DNA of 22,211 nucleotides, taken from NCBI GenBank assembly GCA_937927435.1, contig CALBDW010000039.1, forward strand, positions 1-22,211, read 5' to 3'. The notes below the pieces were generated by a model. That model searched no databases and was not told the DNA's origin. It saw only the letters and a program-made list of their open reading frames with translations. Positions within the stretch are counted from its first letter, which is position 1; each line of letters starts with the position of its first letter. This document shows, in pieces, positions 16,101-22,211 of the stretch. This DNA comes from an uncultured Bdellovibrionales bacterium. Its GTDB lineage: Bacteria > Bdellovibrionota > Bdellovibrionia > Bdellovibrionales > JAMPXM01. The translations under genes and the position numbers were made by a program.

Positions 16101-16139
16101 GCCGAAATCACCTTTTTCACAGCCGTCAAATTTTTCGGC
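16101..16139. other. Inverted repeat after murB
   Basis: GCCGAAA (16101-16107) and TTTCGGC (16133-16139) are perfect complements around a 25-base loop, in the 137-base gap after murB. No T-run follows. It may weaken read-through from the mur operon into the two secreted-protein genes, but a chance match of this length is possible. No clear promoter was recognised in the rest of the gap. Confidence 0.3.
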
Positions 16140-16216
16140 ACTTGGGTGTCTATAGATTTCAGCTCGGCTGGAACCCGATTTGCTGTAAACTGGGGTTGAA
16201 CGGGTGGGTGAGGACG

Positions 16217-17083
16217 ATGATCGCAAAGTCGATGACAAAGTCCATTCGCTGCGCGGTATTCGCGCTGTTCACTCTGGCGACGGTGTCTTTGGTTCAACCG
16301 GCCGGCGGAAGTTCGACCGAAGAGATTTTGGTTGGCAACGGGGGCGCGTACGGCAACTCCGATGAAACGGTGGCGATCCAGTCTTCAGGCAATGCCGAAC
16401 TCGACGTGAAAAACGAGAAATCGGACAACTTCCAGTCGTCGGCCCGTTTCTTCGTCGGCGGAGCGGAATTCGCGGGCGGCTACACGAACATGTCGAGTGA
16501 GACGAGTCTTAAGGCCGCTTGTTCTTACGCGAGCTCGGTCGGCGTTAAGCCCGGAAGGATCAAGTATCTCTGCCAAGATGGTCTCAAGTCGCTGGATGCC
16601 GCCGCGAAAGTCTTGGGAGTCCCTGCGGTCGTGATTGCCTGCATCGAGGTCGAGTTCCAACGCGACGACAGTAACGGCGATTTCGATTTGGATGATAAGA
16701 GAACGGAGAAGGAAATCGAGCAGGAGCGAAAGGCGAAAGACGCGAAGAGGGAGAAACTCAAGCAGCACTATTCGCGTATCAAGGGCGGAAGCAAACCAGA
16801 TGAAATAGATCACATCTTCGAGAGCGCTTACGATTACTTCTGGATGCTGGAGACGGTCGCCAAAGCGATGAAGCAATCGTTAATGGAAAAGGACCCGACC
16901 GAGGCTTACTGGGATTTGGTGAAATTCGCGGTTCTCACGAGGTTCGCCGGCCGTGAAACCGCGAAGCAATTCCTTGAAACCGGTAGGCTCCCGAGCAATG
17001 TGAAAGACAGCCAGCTGGCCTTCGCGAGCGTGAAAAAATGTATTGAGGCGGCCCGCGCACAGCACGATAATAAATCGAAATGA
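16217..17083 (+). CDS. Secreted protein of unknown function, 288 residues
   Basis: I do not recognise a family. From the ATG at 16217, with GGTGAGGA just upstream, the product starts with Lys/Arg residues and a hydrophobic run at about 11-27, a likely Sec signal peptide. The mature part has a Ser/Gly/Asn-rich stretch (about 32-95), four cysteines (102, 119, 142, 275), an Asp-rich loop DDSNGDFDLDD at 150-160 that faintly recalls a calcium-binding loop, a highly charged Lys/Glu helix at about 160-185 that could form a coiled coil, and a helical C-terminal part. The open frame continues upstream over murB, but that reading overlaps a real gene and lacks the signal. The next gene overlaps its stop by four bases, so the two are probably made together. 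Confidence 0.8.
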   Translation: MIAKSMTKSIRCAVFALFTLATVSLVQPAGGSSTEEILVGNGGAYGNSDETVAIQSSGNAELDVKNEKSDNFQSSARFFVGGAEFAGGYTNMSSETSLKAACSYASSVGVKPGRIKYLCQDGLKSLDAAAKVLGVPAVVIACIEVEFQRDDSNGDFDLDDKRTEKEIEQERKAKDAKREKLKQHYSRIKGGSKPDEIDHIFESAYDYFWMLETVAKAMKQSLMEKDPTEAYWDLVKFAVLTRFAGRETAKQFLETGRLPSNVKDSQLAFASVKKCIEAARAQHDNKSK

Positions 17084-17577
17084 CAAACGCTTTGAAAGCC
17101 GCGCTGATTTCCCTGCTGCTACCGTTTTTGACCGTGACCGCGATGGCGGCTTCCGATTACCTAAGCCTAAGAACCCCGTCCGATTGGAACGAGCTTTTTA
17201 AGCTTTGCGAGAACAATTGGCCGAAATACGAAGCCGATTTGGTTCGGCTGCGGAATGTCTTGAAGCGAGAGATTGATTCCATGTCCGAACAGACTTATCA
17301 ATCTCTCTATAAGAAAGGTGACGCGAAAATCCGTTTCGTCCGTATGCACTGGCCCTCAGATTTTTCGATGAAAGATCCCGGATGGGAGATGTATCGGGAC
17401 TGCTCGGAGTTGAATTGGGAAGTCCGCAAGCTTCTGAGTTCCTCGGGTTCGGAGGCCTCTTCCAAGAAAAGGGCCGTCGACGCGTTTGAAAGCTGCGTGC
17501 GGAAAACGTTTTACGGTCCCAAGGGAAAGATCGGGCATCCTTTCGACCGACTGCTCGCCTGCTACCGGAAACATTAA
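17080..17577 (+). CDS. Small secreted protein with four cysteines, function unknown
   Basis: The 165-residue product has a clear Sec signal peptide: a Lys at 6, a hydrophobic core at 7-20 and AMA before a likely cut near 23-24. The mature protein of about 140 residues holds four cysteines (43, 108, 139, 161), enough for two disulfides in the periplasm. It is rich in Trp, Lys and Arg, and predicted mostly helical by eye. I recognise no family. The ATG lies in an ATGA overlap with the previous gene's stop, which implies translational coupling and perhaps a shared complex or process. No lipobox is seen, so it is not a lipoprotein. The following methyltransferase starts five bases after its stop. 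Confidence 0.8.
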   Translation: MTNALKAALISLLLPFLTVTAMAASDYLSLRTPSDWNELFKLCENNWPKYEADLVRLRNVLKREIDSMSEQTYQSLYKKGDAKIRFVRMHWPSDFSMKDPGWEMYRDCSELNWEVRKLLSSSGSEASSKKRAVDAFESCVRKTFYGPKGKIGHPFDRLLACYRKH

Positions 17578-17582
17578 TCACG

Positions 17583-18398
17583 ATGGCAAACAAGAAAGAA
17601 TCTCTCGAAGAAATTCTGGGCGACGGCTCGTGGAGCGGCCGTTCGGTTGAATTGCTGAAGGCTCTCCATATTCTCACTCGCGACGGGCGCCTGAACCAGG
17701 ACTCGCGCCGCAAGCTGAAGCAAGTGAAGCATCTGATCCAGCTCATCACGCCGCACTTGGATGGCATGAGATCGTTCGCCGATCTCGGGGCCGGCAAATC
17801 GTATCTGGGGTTCATGCTTTATGATTTGTGGTTGAGCGAACGGCCGGAGACGCATTTGTGGGCCGTTGAGCAGAGAAAGGAACTTATCGAAAACGGCCGT
17901 AGGATCGCATTGCAATCCGGTTTCGATCGGATCAGCTTCGTTCCCGGAACGATTGCGGAGGCAGTCGTGTCGGCCGAGATACCGTCGGAAATCGACGCTG
18001 TAACCGCGCTTCACGCCTGTGATACGGCGACCGACGAAGCGATCGCGTTCGCTTTGAAAAGGAACGCAAAGTTCATAGCGTTGGTTCCTTGCTGTCAGGC
18101 GGAAGTGTCACGGCTCCTGCAGAAGCTTCCGACCGACAGAGAGATCGGCTCTCTCTGGCGTCACGGGATTCACCAGCGTGAATTCGGGTCGCATCTGACA
18201 AACGTCATCCGTTCCCTCTTTCTCGAGTCCCGTGGTTACAAGGTCCGCGTGACCGAGCTTGTGGGCTGGGAGCACTCGATGAAAAACGAACTCATCCTGG
18301 CCAAGCGGGTGCAGCTTTCGAACGGGGCGGCCAAGCGGGATCTCGATCGGCTTATGGAACGGTTTCCTTTGCCGATGCGCCTCTTCGAGCTTGTCTAA
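17583..18398 (+). CDS. SAM-dependent methyltransferase with LHACDTATD and PCCQ motifs
   Basis: The 271-residue protein has a Rossmann-type SAM site DLGAGKSYLGF at 67-77, an acidic ribose-binding position in VEQ at 95-97, then LHACDTATD at 143-151 and VPCCQ at 168-172. This combination is typical of the Methyltransf_32 group, related to eukaryotic METTL25/RRNAD1-like proteins, whose bacterial members are largely uncharacterised. The N-terminal 60 residues are basic and helical (SRRKLKQVKH), which might suit nucleic acid binding; that is inference. No signal peptide is seen, so it is probably cytoplasmic, unlike its two upstream neighbours. It begins five bases after the previous stop and ends 63 bases before the ftsQ region, where a terminator-like hairpin stands. 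Confidence 0.8.
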   Translation: MANKKESLEEILGDGSWSGRSVELLKALHILTRDGRLNQDSRRKLKQVKHLIQLITPHLDGMRSFADLGAGKSYLGFMLYDLWLSERPETHLWAVEQRKELIENGRRIALQSGFDRISFVPGTIAEAVVSAEIPSEIDAVTALHACDTATDEAIAFALKRNAKFIALVPCCQAEVSRLLQKLPTDREIGSLWRHGIHQREFGSHLTNVIRSLFLESRGYKVRVTELVGWEHSMKNELILAKRVQLSNGAAKRDLDRLMERFPLPMRLFELV

Positions 18399-18420
18399 AG
18401 TCCAATCTCGGTCGGGCTTT
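18397..18420 (+). terminator. Weak terminator-like hairpin before ftsQ
   Basis: AAAGTCC (18397-18403) can pair with GGGCTTT (18414-18420), one pair being G-U, around a 10-base loop. It starts within the stop codon of the methyltransferase. The T-run is only three bases, so it is a weak candidate. Together with the -10-like box before ftsQ it suggests that a new transcript starts at ftsQ. Confidence 0.35.
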
Positions 18421-18454
18421 CATCGAGGTTCTGGGCTTCGGTCAGTCATTTCAA

Positions 18455-18460
18455 TATACT
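18455..18460 (+). promoter_or_regulatory. Putative ftsQ -10 box, seven bases before the ATG
   Basis: TATACT (five of six matches to the consensus) lies exactly seven bases before the ftsQ ATG at 18468, the same spacing as TATAAT before ftsW. No Shine-Dalgarno is present. A leaderless transcript is therefore plausible. No good -35 hexamer was found. Confidence 0.45.
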
Positions 18461-18467
18461 TTTGAGC

Positions 18468-19223
18468 ATGCGCTTGGGTCGGCGGGTACTTCTCTTCATC
18501 ACGTCATTCATTTTGACGGCTGGCGTTTTGTTGGTTCTGCTCCGGCAGTCCGGCTTTTTTGAAATCACTTCGGTTCCTGTTGATTTCGCACTCCATGACG
18601 CCGAGACCGGAAGCGTCCCTGCGGCCGTTGCCGACCGCATGAAACGCGAACTTGGTGAGCGGTTTCAGGCGTTGAAGGGCAAGAGCATTTGGGAAATCGA
18701 CCTCGGCGATTTGCGAGCGTCGCTGGTGCGGGATGAGTGGGTGAAAGAACTCATGATCTCGCGTCGCTTTCCGAACGAGGTGCGTGTGAGTATCCGGCCG
18801 AAGGCCGTCGCGCTCGTTTGGGTTGATAAACAAGAAAAGTTTTATCCTGTCACGGTTGACGGAGAGATCCTGGGCCCGCTGCCCGCGGGTTCACTTCCGG
18901 ATGTTCCGTTTCTTCGTGGGGAAATCTTCCAAGAAGATGAAGGGCGCAGGAAAGAGGCGGTGAAGTTTGTTCTTTCTCTCGCTGAGGAAGGATTCTTGAA
19001 CCGGCGGAATGTTTCCGAGATTACGTGGGCCCAAGAATCCGGATACACACTTGTTCTTCTTCGGCCGAAAGTCGAGGTCGTGCTCGGTGATGAGAACCTT
19101 AGCTTGAAGGTCATGCGGGTTACTCAGGTCTTGAACTACCTCACCGCAAACAATCTTAAAGGACGCGTCATCGACGCAAGTTTCTCGAAGAAAGTCCTTG
19201 TCAGGTTGCGTAAGGAACCGTAG
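18468..19223 (+). CDS. ftsQ: Cell division protein FtsQ (DivIB family)
   Basis: FtsQ is a bitopic inner membrane protein that recruits FtsB and FtsL and links early and late divisome parts. From the ATG at 18468 it has 251 residues: a basic short cytoplasmic tail, one membrane helix at about 6-26, then a periplasmic POTRA-type domain with GKSIWEIDLGDLRASLVRDEWVKELMISRRFPNEVRVSIRPK, and the FtsQ beta-domain with DGEILGPL. The family pattern of short motifs, the position before ftsA and the topology make the call firm. A TTG at 18462 would add two residues, but the ATG fits better with the upstream -10 box. It ends about 180 bases before ftsA, so the two are not tightly coupled. Confidence 0.93.
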   Translation: MRLGRRVLLFITSFILTAGVLLVLLRQSGFFEITSVPVDFALHDAETGSVPAAVADRMKRELGERFQALKGKSIWEIDLGDLRASLVRDEWVKELMISRRFPNEVRVSIRPKAVALVWVDKQEKFYPVTVDGEILGPLPAGSLPDVPFLRGEIFQEDEGRRKEAVKFVLSLAEEGFLNRRNVSEITWAQESGYTLVLLRPKVEVVLGDENLSLKVMRVTQVLNYLTANNLKGRVIDASFSKKVLVRLRKEP

Positions 19224-19242
19224 CCTTAGGACTGGGACTTCC

Positions 19243-19248
19243 TATAAT
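19243..19248 (+). promoter_or_regulatory. Putative ftsA -10 box
   Basis: A perfect TATAAT lies 20 bases after the ftsQ stop. If it is used, transcription would start near 19255 and give a leader of about 150 bases before the ftsA ATG at 19405. No convincing -35 hexamer is seen. A CTTC-like stretch precedes this box and the ftsW box (ACTTCCTATAAT here, CCTTCTATAAT there), which may be a shared feature. Confidence 0.45.
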
Positions 19249-19252
19249 CATC

Positions 19253-19358
19253 GGTAAACACTTTATTTTTACCTGATTTATAGGTTTGCTTCCCGTTAGA
19301 CAGATTCCCGTCGAAGGACCGGCGGGAATGTGCGGTTACCGGAGTCGAGCGCCGGTGA
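19253..19358 (+). promoter_or_regulatory. Structured ftsA leader with three hairpins
   Basis: Three inverted repeats fall in the ftsQ-ftsA gap: GGTAAA with TTTACC (19253-19258, 19268-19273); a 10-bp stem ATTCCCGTCG with CGGCGGGAAT (19304-19313, 19320-19329, one G-U) around AAGGAC; and TTACCGG with CCGGTGA (19336-19342, 19352-19358). The ACC of the first can instead join ACCT/AGGT (19271-19274, 19282-19285). No known riboswitch or ribosomal-protein leader is recognised. Its meaning is unknown. Confidence 0.45.
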
Positions 19359-19404
19359 CGGCATTCAACTCGCCCGTGCTCAAGTTACAGGGTCGAGGTT
19401 AGGG

Positions 19405-20724
19405 ATGACAGCAAACGCAAACCGTGGCGGCATCAAGAAGCAGAACATCCTTGCGGGTCTAGACATCGGTACCACTAAAGTTTCCGTGGTGATCGGGGCG
19501 GTCAATGCATCCGCCCAAGCGGGGCCCGCTCCGGGTTCCACTCCTCCTGTCGCAATCGATGTAATCGGTTTGGGTACGGCTCCGAACACGGGGCTTCGCC
19601 AAGGCGTTGTTGTCAATGTTGAAGCGACGATCGAAGCGATCGCTAAAGCCCGCGAAGAGGCGGAACTGATGGCGGGACACAAGATCAGCGAAGTTTACGT
19701 CGCTGTCGGCGGAAACCATGTCAAATCATTCGATTCCCGCGGCATGGTCGCGATTCGCAACAAAGAGGTGAAAGCCGAAGATATCGAACGCGTCATTGAG
19801 GCGGCTAAAGCCGTGGCTGTTCCGGCCGACCGCGAGGTTTTGCACGTACTTCCGCGCGAATACAAATTAGATGAGCAGACCGGAATTTACGATCCGATCG
19901 GCATGTCGGGCGTCCGGCTCGAAGCGAACGTGCACATCATCACGGCCGGTAAAACGGCGCTTCAGAACATCGTGAAATGCGCCGAGAAAGCCGGTCTCAA
20001 GGTCCGCGCGCTCGTCTTGCAACAGCTCGCTTCTTCGCTGAGTGTTCTCAGCGAAGATGAAATGAAACTTGGCGCCGCCGTCGTCGATATCGGCGGTGGA
20101 ACGAGCGACATCATCATCTATGTGGGAGGCTCGGTCGCTCATACGGCGACGGTGCCCGTCGGCGGACATCATTTCACGCAAGATGTCGCGATGGGTCTCA
20201 GACCCCCGCAGACATCGGCGGAAGTCATCAAGCGGAAGTACGGATGCGCGATCGCTGACCTTGTCGACGAAAATGAAACGATCGAAGTCGAGGGTGTCGG
20301 CGGTCGTAAACCACGCGCGCTCCTGAGAAAGGATCTTTGCGAGGTTATTGAACCTCGGGCGGAAGAGACCCTTGGACTTATCTGGCATGAGATCCGCAAA
20401 TCGGGGCTCGCCAACCAGATCGGTTCAGGAATCGTCCTTACCGGCGGCGCTTGCCAGCTCGAAGGACTGCTGGAAATGGGTGAGTTCATCGCCGACATTC
20501 CCGTCAGGCGCGGCGTGCCCGAGAGTGTGGGTGGACTCATCGATATCGTGCGTTCTCCGGAACACGCCACCGCGGTGGGTCTTCTGGCGTACGCAGTCGA
20601 GAACATGACGGCACAAGAACGGCTCAAACTCGTCGGAACTCCTGTGGAATCGAATTTCACCGGGGTGATGTCGGGTTGGGCCCAAAAAATCAAAGATTTT
20701 TTTAGTGGCGCGCTTTCTACATAA
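19405..20724 (+). CDS. ftsA: Cell division protein FtsA
   Basis: FtsA is an actin-like ATPase that tethers FtsZ to the membrane and recruits later division proteins. From the ATG at 19405, with GAGG six bases upstream, it has 439 residues. Actin-fold motifs are in place: LDIGTTKVSVVIG (phosphate 1) at about 19-31, VVDIGGGTSD (phosphate 2) near the middle and GIVLTGGACQLEGL (adenosine). The C-terminal WAQKIKDFFSGAL looks like the amphipathic membrane-targeting helix. A Pro/Ala/Gly-rich stretch after phosphate 1 (ASAQAGPAPGSTPP) seems longer than usual. An upstream in-frame GTG (19330) would add 25 residues without family counterpart and overlaps the leader hairpins. ftsZ follows after 65 bases, so both are probably on one transcript. 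Confidence 0.96.
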   Translation: MTANANRGGIKKQNILAGLDIGTTKVSVVIGAVNASAQAGPAPGSTPPVAIDVIGLGTAPNTGLRQGVVVNVEATIEAIAKAREEAELMAGHKISEVYVAVGGNHVKSFDSRGMVAIRNKEVKAEDIERVIEAAKAVAVPADREVLHVLPREYKLDEQTGIYDPIGMSGVRLEANVHIITAGKTALQNIVKCAEKAGLKVRALVLQQLASSLSVLSEDEMKLGAAVVDIGGGTSDIIIYVGGSVAHTATVPVGGHHFTQDVAMGLRPPQTSAEVIKRKYGCAIADLVDENETIEVEGVGGRKPRALLRKDLCEVIEPRAEETLGLIWHEIRKSGLANQIGSGIVLTGGACQLEGLLEMGEFIADIPVRRGVPESVGGLIDIVRSPEHATAVGLLAYAVENMTAQERLKLVGTPVESNFTGVMSGWAQKIKDFFSGALST

Positions 20725-20731
20725 GGATGTG

Positions 20732-20777
20732 AGGGACCTAGCGTTGGCTGCTCAGGTCCTTGAAGTTTCGGAGAAAC
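20732..20777 (+). promoter_or_regulatory. Two hairpins directly before the ftsZ ribosome site
   Basis: AGGGACCT (20732-20739) pairs with AGGTCCTT (20754-20761, one G-U). Just after it, GTTTC (20765-20769) pairs with GAAAC (20773-20777) around a three-base loop. The ftsZ Shine-Dalgarno GGAGG (20781-20785) begins three bases after the second stem. Such structures could tune translation of ftsZ relative to ftsA, but this is inference. Confidence 0.45.
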
Positions 20778-20789
20778 GGCGGAGGAACT

Positions 20790-22211
20790 ATGTTTGAGTT
20801 GGAAGAAAACATAAATATCGGTGCCAACATTAAAGTTGTTGGTATCGGCGGCGGCGGAAACAATGCGGTCGCGACGATGATTGACGGAGGATTGACGGGT
20901 GTCGAGTTTATCGTCGCCAATACGGATCGCCAAGCGCTGGCCGCGCATAAGGCGCTCACGAAAATCCAACTCGGTACGGAATTGACGAAAGGGCTCGGTG
21001 CCGGCGCGAATCCCGAGATCGGTAAACGCGCGGCGATCGAGTCTTACAACGATATCGTTGAAGCTCTCGAAGGCGCCGACATGGTGTTCGTCACCGCCGG
21101 TATGGGCGGCGGTACGGGAACAGGCGGTGCTCCGATTGTCGCGAAAATCGCCCGCGAATTAGGCGCGCTTACGATCGGTGTCGTGACCCGTCCGTTCCTG
21201 TTTGAAGGTAAGAAGCGTATGCGGCACGCGGATCTCGGTATCCAGGAGTTGAAAGAGAACGTGGATACCTTGATCGTGATCCCGAACCAAAAGCTTCTGA
21301 CGATCGCGAATGATCGCACTCCGCTGGTTGAAACCTTCAAGCGCGCAGACGACGTCCTTCTGCAAGCTGTGAAAGGTATTTCGGACCTGATCAACATTCG
21401 GGGGCTCATCAACCTCGACTTCGCCGATATCCGCACGGTTATGTCCGCGAAAGGCATGGCCATCATGGGTACGGGCCGGGCTCGTGGCGAAAACCGCGCC
21501 GTCGAAGCGGCGACGGCGGCCATCAGCTCGCCGCTGCTCGAGAACATCTCGATCGACGGAGCGACGGGTATCATCCTGAACGTGACCGGCGGGCCCGACT
21601 TGAGCCTTGCGGAAGTCAACGAGGCGTCGACGCTCATCACCGAAGCTGCTCACGAAGACGCGGAAATCATCTTCGGCGCGGTTATCGATGAAAATATGGG
21701 CGACGAAGTCCGCGTGACGGTGATCGCCACTGGATTCGGCCAGGATCCAGCGACGGTCTCCGCTCAAGCGCAATTCCAGCACATGCAGGCGCTCGCGCAT
21801 CAGGTTCGTGCGACCCAACAATTCCAAAGCATTCAGGCGCAAGGTTATCCCGCCGCGGGTTATCCCATGCCCGGTTACCAAGGCCAGATGATGCCGTCTC
21901 AGCCGGTCGCTCAGCCGCAACCGCAACCGCAGACGCATGTGCCCGAGTTTTATTCGCAGAGCTATCTGCAGAACTACAGCATGAACCAGCAGCCGGTTAT
22001 GCCGCAAATGCAACCGGCGGCGGCGCCTGCTCCGATGCAAGCGCAGCACGAAGAGCCGGTGCCGGCGGTTCCGGTTTCGGAGAATGAGCAGGCGAGCCAA
22101 GAGACGAACGCGGCTCCTGAAGAGATGGAGCAGGCTCGTGCCGCCGAAGCTCAGCCGCAAACGAATGACCGGCCGCTTCCGCGCGATATTCTGCTCGCGA
22201 AAGTCAGACAG
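20790..22211 (+). CDS. ftsZ: Cell division GTPase FtsZ (3' end outside window)
   Basis: FtsZ is the tubulin-like GTPase that forms the division ring. The ATG at 20790 has GGAGG four bases upstream. The 474 codons present have no stop and run to the window edge. The core shows VVGIGGGGNNAV, NTDRQAL, the tubulin signature GGGTGTG at 106-112, VTRPFLFEG, NQKLL and the T7-loop region NLDFADIRTVM that completes the GTPase site of the next subunit. The core ends near residue 317. A long linker of at least 157 residues follows, rich in Gln, Pro, Met and Tyr (GYPAAGYPMPGYQGQMM), then an acidic/Ala stretch and RPLPRDILLAKVRQ. The conserved C-terminal peptide that binds FtsA is not yet reached. Confidence 0.97.
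   Translation, partial: MFELEENINIGANIKVVGIGGGGNNAVATMIDGGLTGVEFIVANTDRQALAAHKALTKIQLGTELTKGLGAGANPEIGKRAAIESYNDIVEALEGADMVFVTAGMGGGTGTGGAPIVAKIARELGALTIGVVTRPFLFEGKKRMRHADLGIQELKENVDTLIVIPNQKLLTIANDRTPLVETFKRADDVLLQAVKGISDLINIRGLINLDFADIRTVMSAKGMAIMGTGRARGENRAVEAATAAISSPLLENISIDGATGIILNVTGGPDLSLAEVNEASTLITEAAHEDAEIIFGAVIDENMGDEVRVTVIATGFGQDPATVSAQAQFQHMQALAHQVRATQQFQSIQAQGYPAAGYPMPGYQGQMMPSQPVAQPQPQPQTHVPEFYSQSYLQNYSMNQQPVMPQMQPAAAPAPMQAQHEEPVPAVPVSENEQASQETNAAPEEMEQARAAEAQPQTNDRPLPRDILLAKVRQ

Noticed and set aside
15893..16216. Upstream extension of the 288-residue secreted protein over the end of murB
   Set aside because: It would overlap murB by about 190 bases, is Arg/Ser-rich without structure, and would bury a clear signal peptide. 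The ATG at 16217 has a ribosome site.
19330..19404. GTG start extending FtsA by 25 residues
   Set aside because: The ATG at 19405 has GAGG at good spacing and fits the family N-terminus. The upstream stretch forms hairpins and shows no conserved residues.
21159..22160. Minus-strand open frame of 333 codons opposite ftsZ
   Set aside because: It mirrors the ftsZ coding frame. The product is mostly Arg, Leu and His and has no ribosome site or family pattern.

Overview
The window is bacterial, gene-dense and entirely plus-strand. It resembles a Gram-negative member of the former Deltaproteobacteria, possibly Bdellovibrionota. That rests on the division and cell wall (dcw) gene order, a MurE with a DNPR motif of the diaminopimelate type, Tat and Sec signal peptides, and the style of FtsA and FtsZ. 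The phylum call is an inference; no rRNA or other marker is present.

Region 1 (1-5209) is a tandem array of RCC1-repeat genes. A 3' tail of one copy ends at base 21. Two full Tat-exported copies follow (279-2543 and 2677-4932), each with 14 blade repeats. A decayed 3' remnant follows the second copy (4933-5209). The two full copies share an upstream block about 40-50 nt before their starts. A 76-bp exact repeat links copy 2 to the remnant, so the array has been recombining.

Region 2 (5231-5851) is a small class I methyltransferase of unknown target, joining the array to the dcw cluster.

Region 3 (5900-16079) holds the peptidoglycan precursor genes: murE, murF, mraY, murD, ftsW, murG, murC and murB. 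MurE, MurF, MurD and MurC build UDP-MurNAc-pentapeptide, with MurB making UDP-MurNAc. MraY and MurG make lipid I and lipid II. FtsW polymerises glycan at the septum. The run breaks at two places with strong inverted repeats: murF/mraY (93-nt imperfect palindrome) and murD/ftsW (14-bp stem, then a TATAAT box seven bases before the ftsW ATG).

Region 4 (16217-18398) sits where ddl often lies. It encodes two overlapping, unrecognised secreted proteins and a methyltransferase with an LHACDTATD and PCCQ signature.

Region 5 (18468-22211) is ftsQ, ftsA and the 5' part of ftsZ, which runs off the window. ftsQ again has a -10-like box seven bases before its ATG and no clear Shine-Dalgarno. ftsA has a long leader with several hairpins.

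Absent here although common in dcw clusters: mraZ, rsmH, ftsL and ftsI upstream of murE, and ddl between murB and ftsQ. The most unusual points are the RCC1 array beside murE, with its two-times-seven blade pattern, and the paired leaderless-looking promoters of ftsW and ftsQ.
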